Source of the DNA: a virus
Strand: one strand, 5' to 3'
DNA length: 44,366 nucleotides
Virus record (IMG/VR): IMGVR_UViG_3300010397_000059
Coordinates: 1 to 44,366 of that record
The position numbers were made by a program, and so were the translations under genes. Each line of letters begins with the position of its first letter. Within the stretch, counting starts at the first letter, position 1. Positions 1-7,473 of the stretch are shown one piece after another. The notes under the pieces are model-generated. The model was given only the letters and a program-made list of their open reading frames with translations, was not told where the DNA came from and did not search any database.

Positions 1-123
1 CATTCTAGTGCTCGGAACGGGTCGTCTCAGATGGCCTACATATAGTAGTGTCGCGGTGTGGCTGGCATGCAATAGCTTTCACACGGCAGGGGTCAGTGGT
101 TCGATCCCACTATCGTCCACCAA
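1..123. repeat. Terminal direct repeat, left copy (contains attP core)
   Basis: Bases 1-123 are identical to 44244-44366, the last bases of the window. Both copies carry the same non-tRNA sequence upstream of a tRNA-Val 3' half. In an integrated prophage only one side would keep phage sequence there, so the simplest reading is one attP region duplicated by opening a circular genome (assembly overlap). A true long terminal repeat is the alternative. Confidence 0.9.
78..122 (+). other. attP: attP core: 3' half of tRNA-Val(CAC)
   Basis: From the anticodon loop onward this matches a bacterial tRNA-Val: anticodon CAC at 80-82, the GGCAG 3' anticodon stem, T-arm AGTGG/TTCGATC/CCACT, the acceptor 3' strand ATCGTCC and ACCA ending at 122. 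The 5' anticodon stem, D-arm and 5' acceptor strand are missing, so it is not a functional tRNA. It is the crossover core that would restore the host tRNA after integration. The identical second copy is at 44321-44365. Confidence 0.85.
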
Positions 124-136
124 ATAAATCAATAGT

Positions 137-1126
137 TTACGCACCGTTCGCCGCCTTACGTTTTCTGGCTGGTGCAATTGCTGGTGTAAAAGTTCGCTCC
201 AATCCGTCCCGCATGCGATCAATTTTTAGGTGCGCATAGTGCTTCTCGGTGACTGCCGAGGATGAATGGCCGAGCACCTTGCTGACCACGTATAGGTCGA
301 CGCCGGCCTGGACCATCATTGTCCCGCACGAGCGCCGTAGATCGTGAAAAGTCACATGCGGCAGCCCCGCGTCCTCCCTGGCTCGCCGGAAGCCTGTCTT
401 TAACCCCTCAAAATTCAGCGTCAGCGGCAAGCAGGCAAGCCACGGCCGCAATGGCGCGACGATCGGCACTGTGCGCGTGCGTAGCGTCTTCGTGTTGCCT
501 GCGCGCACTGTGAGGGCATCCTGACCGATGTCGGCCTTGCGCAGCGCCAGGATCTCGCCACGGCGCATTCCCGTATAGAGCGCGATCCAGATCGCAGCGC
601 GTACCTGCTGGCTGGCTTCATCGGCGATCGCCTTGACCTGGTCGATCGTCACGGTGACATCGCGTGTGTTGTTATCCTGCACACGCTTGATCCGCAGGCC
701 GTGATTGTCATGCGTGAGACCCTGATCCCAGGCTAGCGCGAGCGCTTTCTTGATCGTGCCGATCGTGCGATTGATCGTCGCCGGTTCATACGCGCCGGCC
801 ATATCCTGAATCATCGCGGCAACGGCCTCGCGCGCCTGGCTGGCGCGGAATCCTTCAAGCCAGCGGCCGGAGCGCGCGGCATGAAATTTCGCGGTGTCCG
901 GGCTGCGAAGCGTTTCGGCATGCTTGAGAAACAACGCCATGACGTCTGCCATCGCCGGATCTCCCGGAACGACTATGCGGCGTCGTCCAATCGATTCCCG
1001 GATGGCGGCTTCGGCTTGCTTGGCATCACTCGCAGATGCACCCGGCGGGAGATTTCTGTGAACGCGTTGCCCATTGACCATGACGCTAACGTGGCGGCGT
1101 CCGCGTTTATCGGTCCAGGTTGACAT
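137..1126 (-). CDS. int: Tyrosine recombinase integrase
   Basis: Site-specific integrase that recombines the adjacent attP with the host tRNA-Val gene. The N-terminus (about residues 1-40) is an arm-binding fold of the type with DKRGRRHVSVMVNG, followed by a SAM-like core-binding domain and the catalytic domain: Arg in YTGMRRGEIL, the HxxR box HDLRRS, and LGHSS followed by the nucleophile Tyr in TEKHYAHL. About 329 residues is normal for the family. The ATG at 1126 has a GAGG ribosome-binding site. A start at 1153 is possible but lacks one. The 3' end overlaps candidate integrase arm sites, and the stop lies 14 bases from the attP core. Confidence 0.96.
   Translation of the reverse strand: MSTWTDKRGRRHVSVMVNGQRVHRNLPPGASASDAKQAEAAIRESIGRRRIVVPGDPAMADVMALFLKHAETLRSPDTAKFHAARSGRWLEGFRASQAREAVAAMIQDMAGAYEPATINRTIGTIKKALALAWDQGLTHDNHGLRIKRVQDNNTRDVTVTIDQVKAIADEASQQVRAAIWIALYTGMRRGEILALRKADIGQDALTVRAGNTKTLRTRTVPIVAPLRPWLACLPLTLNFEGLKTGFRRAREDAGLPHVTFHDLRRSCGTMMVQAGVDLYVVSKVLGHSSSAVTEKHYAHLKIDRMRDGLERTFTPAIAPARKRKAANGA
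169..190 (+). promoter_or_regulatory. Candidate integrase arm-type sites, int side
   Basis: Two tandem copies of CTGGTGYAAW (169-178 and 181-190) lie in the 3' end of int, about 50 bases from the attP core. Two more copies of CTGGTGCAWT lie at 44227-44248 on the other side of the core. Paired short direct repeats flanking a core are typical of arm-binding sites of tyrosine recombinases. The assignment is inferred from position and repetition. Confidence 0.5.
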
Positions 1127-1281
1127 TGACGACCTCTTAGCCAGGCCTTGCACTCGGCCAGATCATAACGTTTGCTGCGCCCGACAGGTGTATACGGCAT
1201 CCCAGCGATTTCCAGGCGGCGCACGGTTGACTCGCTGATTGCGAGCTCGGCGCATAGCTGCTGGCGGTTGAGCTCGCTCAC
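973..1281 (-). CDS. xis: Excisionase-like HTH protein (AlpA/HTH_17 type)
   Basis: The first 50 residues form a MerR/AlpA-type winged helix: AELAISESTVRRLE, a short wing, then VGRSKRYDLAECKAWLRG. This fold is typical of phage excisionases, which bend attP/attR DNA and favour excision. It starts with GTG at 1281 in a GTGA overlap with the upstream gene's stop, so it is probably translationally coupled. Its last ~50 codons overlap the start of int in another frame and show no domain. It could also act as a transcription factor for int. Confidence 0.75.
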   Translation of the reverse strand: MSELNRQQLCAELAISESTVRRLEIAGMPYTPVGRSKRYDLAECKAWLRGRQCQPGPINADAATLASWSMGNAFTEISRRVHLRVMPSKPKPPSGNRLDDAA

Positions 1282-1445
1282 TTCTGAGTAAGGTCCTTGG
1301 GTCGATTCGCCGCGAAAATGGCATGCGCGCGCCGCGTGTTGAGCACCGGGCCTTTGCGCCAGGGCGAAACCTTCGGCGGGTTTTGCTGACGCAAGCGCGC
1401 CAACCTGGCACGGTCGTTGGCGCGCTTTTGTTCTCTGCTGATCAT
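1278..1445 (-). CDS. Small basic protein, 55 aa, unknown
   Basis: An open frame of 55 codons starting MISREQKRANDRARLARL and ending in a TGA that overlaps the GTG of the excisionase gene. It is Arg/Lys-rich and probably helical at the N-terminus, so nucleic-acid binding is possible. It starts 4 bases after the stop of the secreted-protein gene upstream on this strand. Tight packing and the overlapping stop/start support translation. No family was recognised. Confidence 0.6.
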   Translation of the reverse strand: MISREQKRANDRARLARLRQQNPPKVSPWRKGPVLNTRRAHAIFAANRPKDLTQK

Positions 1446-1449
1446 GGCT

Positions 1450-2166
1450 TCAATTCGTGATGTACCAGGTCAGCGAGGATTTGCAGAACGCCTTGCCGCA
1501 GTTCGAATACCAGCCCGCGCCCGTCGTGCTGAGCTTGGCCGATACGAAGTTGAAAAAGTACGTCTTGTTCGGATCGAGCTTGCATTGCGCTGTGGTGCTG
1601 CCGTTTGACGAAATGCGCAGGGCTGGATTGTCCGTTGCCGAACAAACAACGCGTGGGTCTCCTTTGGCGAATATCCCAGGAACGGTGCTTACGGAGTAGT
1701 ACTGCACGCCATCGGCATACGTGTCGTTATTGTCGATATGGATCGTATGCCCAGGCGATGGCTTGAATGGCACCGATACGAACTGCGATTTGTTCAGTTC
1801 GACTGTCGACGAGTTACCCTGTCCTGACCCGGGCCACGGGCTGCGAAATAGGAAATCCCAAGTGTATTGATGCGTCGTCTCAGTGATGTCCTGGCCTTCG
1901 CCGCTGTGCAAAACATATTGACCTGCGCAGTGGCGTTTGTAACCCGGAATGTCGCCGGCTGAACCTTCGGTGCATACAGTCGACGTTGTGTCTGGCGGCG
2001 GAGTGACTGCGACGGCATCGCATACGACGCTCAGGGACTTGTGATCGCCGGCGATCGACACCTGGGAAATTGCCGCTACGGTGCATGGCTGCGACAGCGG
2101 TATGCTGACCGTGGCGGCGAACGCGTCGTGAACGAGAATCGCGAAAAGTATAAAGATGTATTTCAT
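1450..2166 (-). CDS. Secreted protein of unknown function
   Basis: A 238-residue protein with a clear Sec signal peptide (MKYIFILFAILVHDAFA, cleavage after AFA). The mature part is Ser/Thr/Asn-rich with at least seven cysteines, including Cys in the C-terminal SNCGKAFC segment, consistent with disulfides in the periplasm or outside the cell. It follows the ParB-like gene by 6 bases and belongs to the minus-strand cargo operon. No enzyme motif is visible. Being exported and lying in the integrase-side operon, it is a candidate lysogenic-conversion gene. Confidence 0.75.
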   Translation of the reverse strand: MKYIFILFAILVHDAFAATVSIPLSQPCTVAAISQVSIAGDHKSLSVVCDAVAVTPPPDTTSTVCTEGSAGDIPGYKRHCAGQYVLHSGEGQDITETTHQYTWDFLFRSPWPGSGQGNSSTVELNKSQFVSVPFKPSPGHTIHIDNNDTYADGVQYYSVSTVPGIFAKGDPRVVCSATDNPALRISSNGSTTAQCKLDPNKTYFFNFVSAKLSTTGAGWYSNCGKAFCKSSLTWYITN

Positions 2167-2172
2167 TGCAAA

Positions 2173-4098
2173 TTACTCCTTTGTGGCGGGGGTGAAACGC
2201 ATGAATTTCGGGAGCCAGCGCGCGAGCAGCGGTTTTGCGTGCGCGGCGAGCTCGATTTTTTTCATCTTGTCGGTGGCGGCGAGATCGACCTTGGTGATTC
2301 CTGCGTCGGCCATGGCGGCGCGGATGAAGTCGGCGGAAATGCGGCTCAGGTAGCCATCGCCGGCGCTCCAGCGCGTCGACATGTCCAAATTGAGCGAGGA
2401 TGCCAGTGCCGCTGCACGCCGGTTCTTTTCGTCGGCGACGACGCCGTCGATCGATTCGGCGATGCAGAACGCGAGCACGCGTGAGACGGGGCTATCCTGC
2501 GTTTTCAGCCAGCCGAGCAGCTCGGCTGCTTTCTTCGGCAGCAGTGCCTTGAGTGCTTCGCGCTCCGCGCAAAGCTTGGCGATATCTGGGTTGCCGGTGA
2601 TATCGATGCCGAGCGCCTCGGCGCGTGCTTTCTGCGATCCATTGCTCCGGTACTCGCTCGGCGCGCCGAGCTGGACTGGATCGTCCAACCATGTCGAGGA
2701 GGCGCTATAGAACTGCGCCAGCGCTAGCTTGTGCGTCAGCGCGATGATTGCCATGCCCGGATTGGCGATCAGCTCGGCGGCGATCGCAAACGTCACGTTG
2801 GCGCTCAGCTCGCGCGTCAGCGCTTCGGAATGCCAGGCGCCGGACTTGATGTCTTTCGCCTTTTCCTTGGCCTTGGTGGCTTTGGTTTCCTTGTCGACCT
2901 TCAGCTTGCCTTTGACCAGGCCGCGCAGGATCTCGAGCTCGCCATTCTCGAGCGTGATGATCGCGCCGGCGGTCGAGAGTACGGTCGGCGAATAGGTCGC
3001 GAGATCCGCCTCGATCGAGCGCAGTTCGCTGCCGATATCGGCGACGCGATTTTCGAGATCTTCGAACTTGTCGAAATCCTCGTCGTCATGCGTTTCGTTC
3101 AACTGCTTTTCGAGCGCGTTGCGCTCGGCCGTGAGTTGCTTAATGCGTTTGCGCTCGACATCGGTCGGTTTGCGCTTGCCGGTCGGTTGCGCAGTCGAGA
3201 ATTGGCTGCGCTCGTCGTACGGAAACGTCGGGCGCACGTCCACCCATGACCAGGCCTCCTTGCGCACGCGCTCGGCAATCTCCTCGAGCTTGGCGGCGGC
3301 CAGGGATTGCAGCAGCCGGCCGTCGACGATGTATCCTGCATTGCTGTCGCTGAACAGATCGCGATGCACGACGCCGCCGGCGCGCTCGTAAGCCTGCACA
3401 CCGACGAACTTGGCAAGCGGATCCTCGCTGGCATCGATCTCCGTCGCGGTGAGCGCTTTGCGCAAGCGATCGGCGCTACGCTGCCAGGGCTGTTCGGCCT
3501 TGAACCAGACGGTTTCCTGTGCCGCATGATCGTCGCTGATGGCGAGCGCCATCATCTGATCCATGTCCATCTGATCAGTGCGGAACAGCTCGAATAACTT
3601 GGGCGAAACGTTGGCCAGCTTCAGGCGGCGTTGCACAACGATCGGTGTGACGCCAAAGCGCGCGGCAATATCCTCGATCGACTTACCGGCATCGATCATG
3701 GATTGGAACGCGACGAATTCGTCGGCCGGGTGCATTGCCTCGCGAATGGAGTTCTCGGCCATGCTGGCGGTTAGCGCCTGCGCTTCCTCGATCACGCGGC
3801 ATGGCACTTCGTAGTCGGTCTGGAGCACTCCATCACTGACCAGTTTGTACAACGCACGCAGGCGCCGGCTCCCTGCTATCACCTGGTAACTCTGCAATTC
3901 CTCGGCGCCGGCGAGCGGTGCATCCGGATCCGGCACGACCGTGAGGTTCTGCAGTAGGCCTTCGGCCGCGATCGATGCGGCCAGGGCATCGATGCTGATG
4001 CCGTTGGTCTTGCGCACGCCGTGCGCGATTGGATTCAGCCGGGAAATCGGTACGAAGATCAGGCGCGGTTCGAGCGCCGGGGTAGTAAGTTGGTTCAT
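2173..4098 (-). CDS. ParB/RepB/Spo0J-family protein
   Basis: A 641-residue ParB-like protein. Residues ~10-125 form the ParB N-terminal domain with the arginine motif IAGSRRLRALY (the CTP-binding box in ParB) and AENSIREAMHPADE. An HTH follows (IEDIAARFGVTPIVVQRRLKLA). The long C-terminal half contains a charged stretch (~residues 300-420) and an unrecognised Ala-rich helical region. The ATG at 4098 overlaps the RT stop (ATGA) and has AAAGG upstream, so it is coupled to the DGR reverse transcriptase. Partition, DNA clustering or regulation are possible; no ParA gene is present here. A role in the DGR is inference only. Confidence 0.88.
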   Translation of the reverse strand: MNQLTTPALEPRLIFVPISRLNPIAHGVRKTNGISIDALAASIAAEGLLQNLTVVPDPDAPLAGAEELQSYQVIAGSRRLRALYKLVSDGVLQTDYEVPCRVIEEAQALTASMAENSIREAMHPADEFVAFQSMIDAGKSIEDIAARFGVTPIVVQRRLKLANVSPKLFELFRTDQMDMDQMMALAISDDHAAQETVWFKAEQPWQRSADRLRKALTATEIDASEDPLAKFVGVQAYERAGGVVHRDLFSDSNAGYIVDGRLLQSLAAAKLEEIAERVRKEAWSWVDVRPTFPYDERSQFSTAQPTGKRKPTDVERKRIKQLTAERNALEKQLNETHDDEDFDKFEDLENRVADIGSELRSIEADLATYSPTVLSTAGAIITLENGELEILRGLVKGKLKVDKETKATKAKEKAKDIKSGAWHSEALTRELSANVTFAIAAELIANPGMAIIALTHKLALAQFYSASSTWLDDPVQLGAPSEYRSNGSQKARAEALGIDITGNPDIAKLCAEREALKALLPKKAAELLGWLKTQDSPVSRVLAFCIAESIDGVVADEKNRRAAALASSLNLDMSTRWSAGDGYLSRISADFIRAAMADAGITKVDLAATDKMKKIELAAHAKPLLARWLPKFMRFTPATKE

Positions 4099-5345
4099 GG
4101 GAATGCCTTTGCGCATTGGCGCAGTTGGGAAGAAAGAACGAACGCGGCAGCATGGGAAAAATGGCCGAGGTAACTGGCGAGCACGGATGCGCGAGCCGGC
4201 TGATCCGCCGTGCGCACCGCCGAAAATGCGTGCCGGACGACACGCCGGCGAACGCGCGTGTGCGTCGGATAGATGACATAGCCGAGAAAATCGATGCCGG
4301 CGGACAATGGTCGCAGCGGCGCGTTGGGTTTCAGCTCGAGGCGAAGGCGCTCGCGCAGGAATGCTGCAATCTGTGCCTGCCAGTGCTCGAGCTGTGCGCG
4401 GTCGCGGTGCACGAGCACGAAGTCATCGACATAGCGCAAATACCGCTGGGCCTTGAGTTCGCGCTTGACGAACTGGTCGAGCGCGTCCAGATAGACGTTC
4501 GCAAAGAATTGGCTCGAAAGGTTCCCGATCGGCAGGCCGCAGCCAGGCGCTGCGTTTTCCAGGCGCTTGTGCGCCGGAACGCGCGCACGCTCGGCGGGCG
4601 TCGACCGGTAAATGACGCGCTGGCGCAGCGTGGATTCGCGCAATAGCGAATGCGTGATGCGTTGCGCCAGGAGTGGTAAGCCGCGCCGTTGCATCTTGCG
4701 CTTGAGCATCGCCCATAGCGTCGGGCGATGAATCGAATTGAAGAAATTGCGAACGTCGAGCTGCAGGTACCAACCCCCGCATTGCCCGCTATGGACTTCG
4801 CGCACGAAGCCGCGCAACCGAGTCACTGCGGCATGCGTGCCTTTGCCGACGCGATTGGCGTAGCTGTCAAATAGAAAGCCTGGCTCGAATAGCGCATCGA
4901 GCTGCGGCACGAGCCAGTGATGCACGATGCGATCGGCAAAATCCGGTGCGTGGATCTCGCGCGCCTTCGGTCGCTGCGCGATGAAACAAGTGGTCGGGCC
5001 GGGCGACCAGGCGCCGGCGTTGATTCGCTGCACCAGGTCTAGCAGGCGATCGATCCAGTTCGTTTCGAACGCCAGCTGGTTATCGCTCGGCACCTTGCGA
5101 CGCCGTGCGGCCTGCCAGGCGTCGAACAGATCGCGGAATGTGACACCCCGATACTCACGGGCACGCGCCGACCGAACGGAGCGCACGAGGCCCTCGTTGT
5201 TCTGGTTGTTGTAGTCGGAATTGCCGTTGTTGAAGTTGACGTTCCACGCGTAGTCCGACGGCGACGAGGCGTCCGGGGACAACACTCGATCCGGCACTTG
5301 CGACCCTGCCGCACAGCTCCTGGGGACGTAGCGCGGCGTCGTCAT
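4095..5345 (-). CDS. DGR reverse transcriptase with in-frame template repeat
   Basis: Makes the mutagenised cDNA of the diversity-generating retroelement, reading the TR with adenine-specific errors. RT motifs: the fingers segment from YRGVTFRDLFDAW (residue ~64), REIHAPDFADRIVHHWL, YANRVGKGTHAA, catalytic Asp in YLQLDVRNFFNSI, the DGR signature LPIGNLSSQFFANVY (group II enzymes have QGxxxSP) and the active site LRYVDDFVLVH, then INFLGY-like IDFLGYVIYPTH. There is no maturase or integrase domain. The total is 416 residues; BPP-1 Brt is about 330. The extra N-terminus encodes the TR in frame. The ATG at 5345 overlaps the Avd stop (ATGA), which supports this start. No in-frame ATG lies between the TR and the RT core. 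Confidence 0.95.
   Translation of the reverse strand: MTTPRYVPRSCAAGSQVPDRVLSPDASSPSDYAWNVNFNNGNSDYNNQNNEGLVRSVRSARAREYRGVTFRDLFDAWQAARRRKVPSDNQLAFETNWIDRLLDLVQRINAGAWSPGPTTCFIAQRPKAREIHAPDFADRIVHHWLVPQLDALFEPGFLFDSYANRVGKGTHAAVTRLRGFVREVHSGQCGGWYLQLDVRNFFNSIHRPTLWAMLKRKMQRRGLPLLAQRITHSLLRESTLRQRVIYRSTPAERARVPAHKRLENAAPGCGLPIGNLSSQFFANVYLDALDQFVKRELKAQRYLRYVDDFVLVHRDRAQLEHWQAQIAAFLRERLRLELKPNAPLRPLSAGIDFLGYVIYPTHTRVRRRVVRHAFSAVRTADQPARASVLASYLGHFSHAAAFVLSSQLRQCAKAFP
5157..5278 (-). repeat. DGR template repeat (TR)
   Basis: A 122-base template with 25 adenines, nine of its codons being AAC or AAT (Asn). Its 3' ~36 bases have no adenine and form the mutation-free initiation region. It matches VR1 (5808-5929), VR2 (6268-6389) and VR3 (8079-8200) over exactly 122 bases, and every difference is at a TR adenine. 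The base just after the block (5156, G on the coding strand) differs from C in all VRs, giving a CGTGAGTA versus CGTCAGTA distinction like IMH* versus IMH. It lies inside the RT ORF (codons ~23-63). Confidence 0.97.
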
Positions 5346-5779
5346 GGATTGGCCTCAAAGAGCGAGGCGGCCGAATCACTCAGTATCTGGGCACGCTGCT
5401 GCGGCGCCCTACCGGCGCCGGCATTCTGGCCCTTGGGGTGCTGCTGTTTGAACCAACCGCCGACCTGGCAGCCGAGCTCGGCGGCTGTGCGCACGAGCGC
5501 TTCGAATTGCGCGAAGCTGGCAAACGCGCGAATGCGGCTGCCGATCTGCAGGTTGAGCTTCAGATCATCGACCGCCCATACGAGCTTGCGTGTCCATTCC
5601 TGCCGATGTGCGCCATCGCGCCAAGCACGATGCGCAAATTGCGCGATCTGCATTGCGCGTTTGCGCAGATCGGTGCCGATCGAGTACTTGTGATAGCGCG
5701 CAAAGCGGCGAACCGCCTGCTCGATGTCAACGAGCAGGCGTTCGGCCAATTTCACGATCGGTGGCAATGAAAAGGACAT
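5342..5779 (-). CDS. avd: Avd-like DGR accessory protein
   Basis: A 145-residue, predominantly helical basic protein directly upstream of the RT. Avd proteins are pentameric four-helix bundles that bind RT and RNA and are required for mutagenic cDNA synthesis. Visible helical segments include VKLAERLLVDIEQAVRRF, LRKRAMQIAQFAHRAWRD (the usual conserved LR..a..i..A helix) and KLVWAVDDLKLNLQIG. A Gln/Gly/Ala-rich tail follows. Its stop overlaps the RT start (ATGA), and it starts 22 bases after VR1's gene. The assignment rests on size, helix pattern and DGR context. Confidence 0.85.
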   Translation of the reverse strand: MSFSLPPIVKLAERLLVDIEQAVRRFARYHKYSIGTDLRKRAMQIAQFAHRAWRDGAHRQEWTRKLVWAVDDLKLNLQIGSRIRAFASFAQFEALVRTAAELGCQVGGWFKQQHPKGQNAGAGRAPQQRAQILSDSAASLFEANP

Positions 5780-5801
5780 GGCGAATCAGCCAAAAAGCCA
5801 A

Positions 5802-6221
5802 TTACTGACGGGCACGCGCCGACCGAACGGAGCGCACGAGGCCCTCGCCGCTCTGGCCGCCGTAGTCGGAATAGCCGAAGCTGAAGTAGACGTACCACGC
5901 GAAGTCCGACGGCGACGAGGCGTCCGGGGTACTCGACCAGTACCAATCCGATTGCAGACTGAGCGCGGGATCGGCGGCCGGCCCATAGAGGGTGCGATCG
6001 CGCAGCGATTCCAATTCTTCGATGGTCGGCAAGCGCCAGTCGTCAAAGCCGGCTATGCCAGCCTCTGCTGCGACTTTATTTGCGTCCGCCCAATTGTGCC
6101 GGCCGGCAAGATCCTGCGCTGCCCACATTAAGCCGGTTTTCTTATCGAGCAAGGCGATCGCCTTGGCGCGGCTGCCTGCTGCGAGCGGCTTGCCATTCTT
6201 CCCAAGTTTCGTGAGATTCAT
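5802..6221 (-). CDS. DGR variable protein 1 (DUF1566-like lectin fold)
   Basis: A 139-residue target of the DGR. The core shows DUF1566/Lcl-type signatures: TGLMWA, NWADANKVA, DDWRLPTIEELESL, then WYWSSTPDASSPS leading into the variable segment and the invariant end LVRSVRSARARQ. DUF1566 resembles the C-type-lectin-like fold that displays DGR variable residues on a ligand-binding face. Variable residues here read F, Y, Y, S, F, Y, G, G, S, G. There is no signal peptide or membrane segment. The ATG at 6221 is preceded by GAGG. It lies 40 bases after VR2's gene and 22 before avd. The ligand is unknown. Confidence 0.92.
   Translation of the reverse strand: MNLTKLGKNGKPLAAGSRAKAIALLDKKTGLMWAAQDLAGRHNWADANKVAAEAGIAGFDDWRLPTIEELESLRDRTLYGPAADPALSLQSDWYWSSTPDASSPSDFAWYVYFSFGYSDYGGQSGEGLVRSVRSARARQ
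5808..5929 (-). repeat. DGR variable repeat 1 (VR1)
   Basis: A 122-base copy of the TR with 14 substitutions, all at TR adenines (to T or G). The last ~36 bases are identical to the TR. It is followed by CAG TAA, ending the gene, and then the VR-specific flank AATTGGCTTTTTGG. Confidence 0.97.
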
Positions 6222-6261
6222 AGACGGTTATCCTCGAAAGTGTGTTTTGCCAAAAGGCCGA

Positions 6262-6705
6262 TTACTGACGGGCACGCGCCGACCGAACGGAGCGCACGAG
6301 GCCCCCGTTGTCCTGGAGGTCGTAGTCGGAATAGCCGCCGTCGAAGTTGACGCTCCACGCGTAGCCCGACGGCGACGAGGCGTCCGGGGTGCTCGACCAG
6401 AACCACGGGTAGCCATTTTCAGGAAGGCGGAAAAAGGTTGTGTCGATGGCTGGATCGAAGCGCGCGTAATCGACGATCGACAGCAGCTCCTGGATCGTCG
6501 GCAGGCGCCAGTCATCATTGCCGCCGATGCGTTGCGCCGGCGCGTAATTCTTGGCAGCGTTCCACTTCATGCGCTCGCCGAGCGCGTCGGCCATCCAGAC
6601 TAGGCCAGTGGCGTTATCACGCACCTGCGACCATGTTGAGGCGTCGGCGGGCAGTTCGTTGTTGGCGTCGTCGAGTTTGACGAAGCGCGGATTTGACTCG
6701 GACAT
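6262..6705 (-). CDS. DGR variable protein 2 (DUF1566-like lectin fold)
   Basis: A 147-residue second target. Same architecture as variable protein 1 with a diverged N-terminal two thirds: TGLVWMADALGE, DDWRLPTIQELLSIVDYA, FDPAIDTTFF, WFWSSTPDASSPSG, then the variable strand and LVRSVRSARARQ. Variable residues read G, S, N, D, G, Y, D, L, D, N, plus a Glu-to-Gly change at GAG. There is no signal peptide. The start at 6705 has GAGGGAA upstream. DWRLPT and FDPAID are hallmarks of DUF1566 domains. It is probably a small single-domain binding protein. Confidence 0.92.
   Translation of the reverse strand: MSESNPRFVKLDDANNELPADASTWSQVRDNATGLVWMADALGERMKWNAAKNYAPAQRIGGNDDWRLPTIQELLSIVDYARFDPAIDTTFFRLPENGYPWFWSSTPDASSPSGYAWSVNFDGGYSDYDLQDNGGLVRSVRSARARQ
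6268..6389 (-). repeat. DGR variable repeat 2 (VR2)
   Basis: A 122-base copy of the TR with 11 substitutions, all at TR adenines (to G, T or C), including one in the GAG codon. It is followed by CAGTAA and AATCGGCCTTTTGG. The 5' edge of homology is CCCCGG, as in the other repeats. Confidence 0.97.
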
Positions 6706-6718
6706 AAGGGCATTCCCT

Positions 6719-6958
6719 CTATTGGCTAACTCGTGATTCCCACAAAGGCGTTGGGCTGCCGCGGCGTTTGCTCATGACAAAACCGGCGCGGGCGATCACG
6801 CCTGCTTTGAGCGCTGCGCGGAATGGGTTTCCCCACGCGCGCGGATCCGGCGGCGCAGGGAGTTGGGCGGCGGCGGTGCACTCCTCGCCGGTGAAGCGAG
6901 CATGCGATCGCGCATAGGCGGTCACGTGTTCGCACGCTTGATCGAGCCAGTCGCGCAT
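6719..6958 (-). CDS. Hypothetical protein, 79 aa
   Basis: Starts at the ATG at 6958 (MRDWLDQACEHVTAYARS). A TTG at 6964 is possible but less likely. It begins just after the SleB-type hydrolase stop. The segment PPDPRAWGNPFRAALKAG followed by VIARAGFV resembles small winged-helix-like phage proteins whose role is unknown to me. No signal peptide. It lies between the hydrolase and variable protein 2, with 13 bases before the latter's start. Confidence 0.65.
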   Translation of the reverse strand: MRDWLDQACEHVTAYARSHARFTGEECTAAAQLPAPPDPRAWGNPFRAALKAGVIARAGFVMSKRRGSPTPLWESRVSQ

Positions 6959-6960
6959 GA

Positions 6961-7473
6961 TCAATTCGCCGCCAAGCGCGATTTCTGCGCGGGCAGTGGC
7001 TCGGTGTAGAACGTATGCGCGCCGATGCGGCAGACCACGCCATGGTTCAAGCGCGGCGGATCCTGATCAAAACCCGTGGCGAACTGACAGAGAAACGGAA
7101 TTGGCGCCGTTCCGGCGATAACGCGATCGGCCAGATCGAGCGCGCGCTGCCAGGACTTCGGATCGATGCGTTCCGGATGACGCGGTACCGGCCAGCGATC
7201 GACACCGAGGAACTGCCCTGGCTGCAGCGCGACATCGCATAGTGTCTGCGGCCAGCGATGCGCCGGATCGGTCGCGCGATTGATCACGACCTTCATCACC
7301 GCCGCCATACCGGCATCGCCCTGGTCGCGGGCTTCGCTGAAGCCCACCAGCGCCAGGCACGTGTGGCCATAGTTGCGCTCGAGCGGGGCCGACTGCGCTG
7401 GCGCGTCGTCGTTGAAATCCAGGCCGGAGCCGAGGATGGCCAGGATGCCTAGCACTTTGGCGAACGTGGTCAC
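6961..7473 (-). CDS. SleB-type cell wall hydrolase (Hydrolase_2)
   Basis: A 170-residue peptidoglycan hydrolase of the SleB/Hydrolase_2 family (lytic transglycosylase-like). The signature runs FSEARDQGDAGMAAVMKVVI, NRA, then WPQTLCDVALQPGQF, with the catalytic Glu in SEAR. The N-terminus has a short hydrophobic stretch (VLGILAILGSGL) ending before an acidic segment, a signal peptide or signal-arrest sequence taking the enzyme to the periplasm. It overlaps the upstream gene by 4 bases. It is distinct from the M15 lysin in the late lysis cassette, so the phage carries two wall-degrading enzymes, this one inside the DGR operon. Confidence 0.85.
   Translation of the reverse strand: MTTFAKVLGILAILGSGLDFNDDAPAQSAPLERNYGHTCLALVGFSEARDQGDAGMAAVMKVVINRATDPAHRWPQTLCDVALQPGQFLGVDRWPVPRHPERIDPKSWQRALDLADRVIAGTAPIPFLCQFATGFDQDPPRLNHGVVCRIGAHTFYTEPLPAQKSRLAAN

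Noticed and set aside
78-122. Functional tRNA gene at the window ends
   Set aside because: Only the anticodon loop to CCA is present; the sequence upstream cannot form the D-arm or the GGACGAT 5' acceptor strand.
4095-5345. Retron, group II intron or CRISPR-associated reverse transcriptase
   Set aside because: No maturase or msr/msd-like structure and no CRISPR array; the IGxxxSQ motif, Avd neighbour and TR/VR pairs identify a DGR.
5992-6603. Plus-strand ORFs across the DGR targets
   Set aside because: Shadows of the variable-protein genes; they contain the reverse of the conserved VR sequence and no domain.
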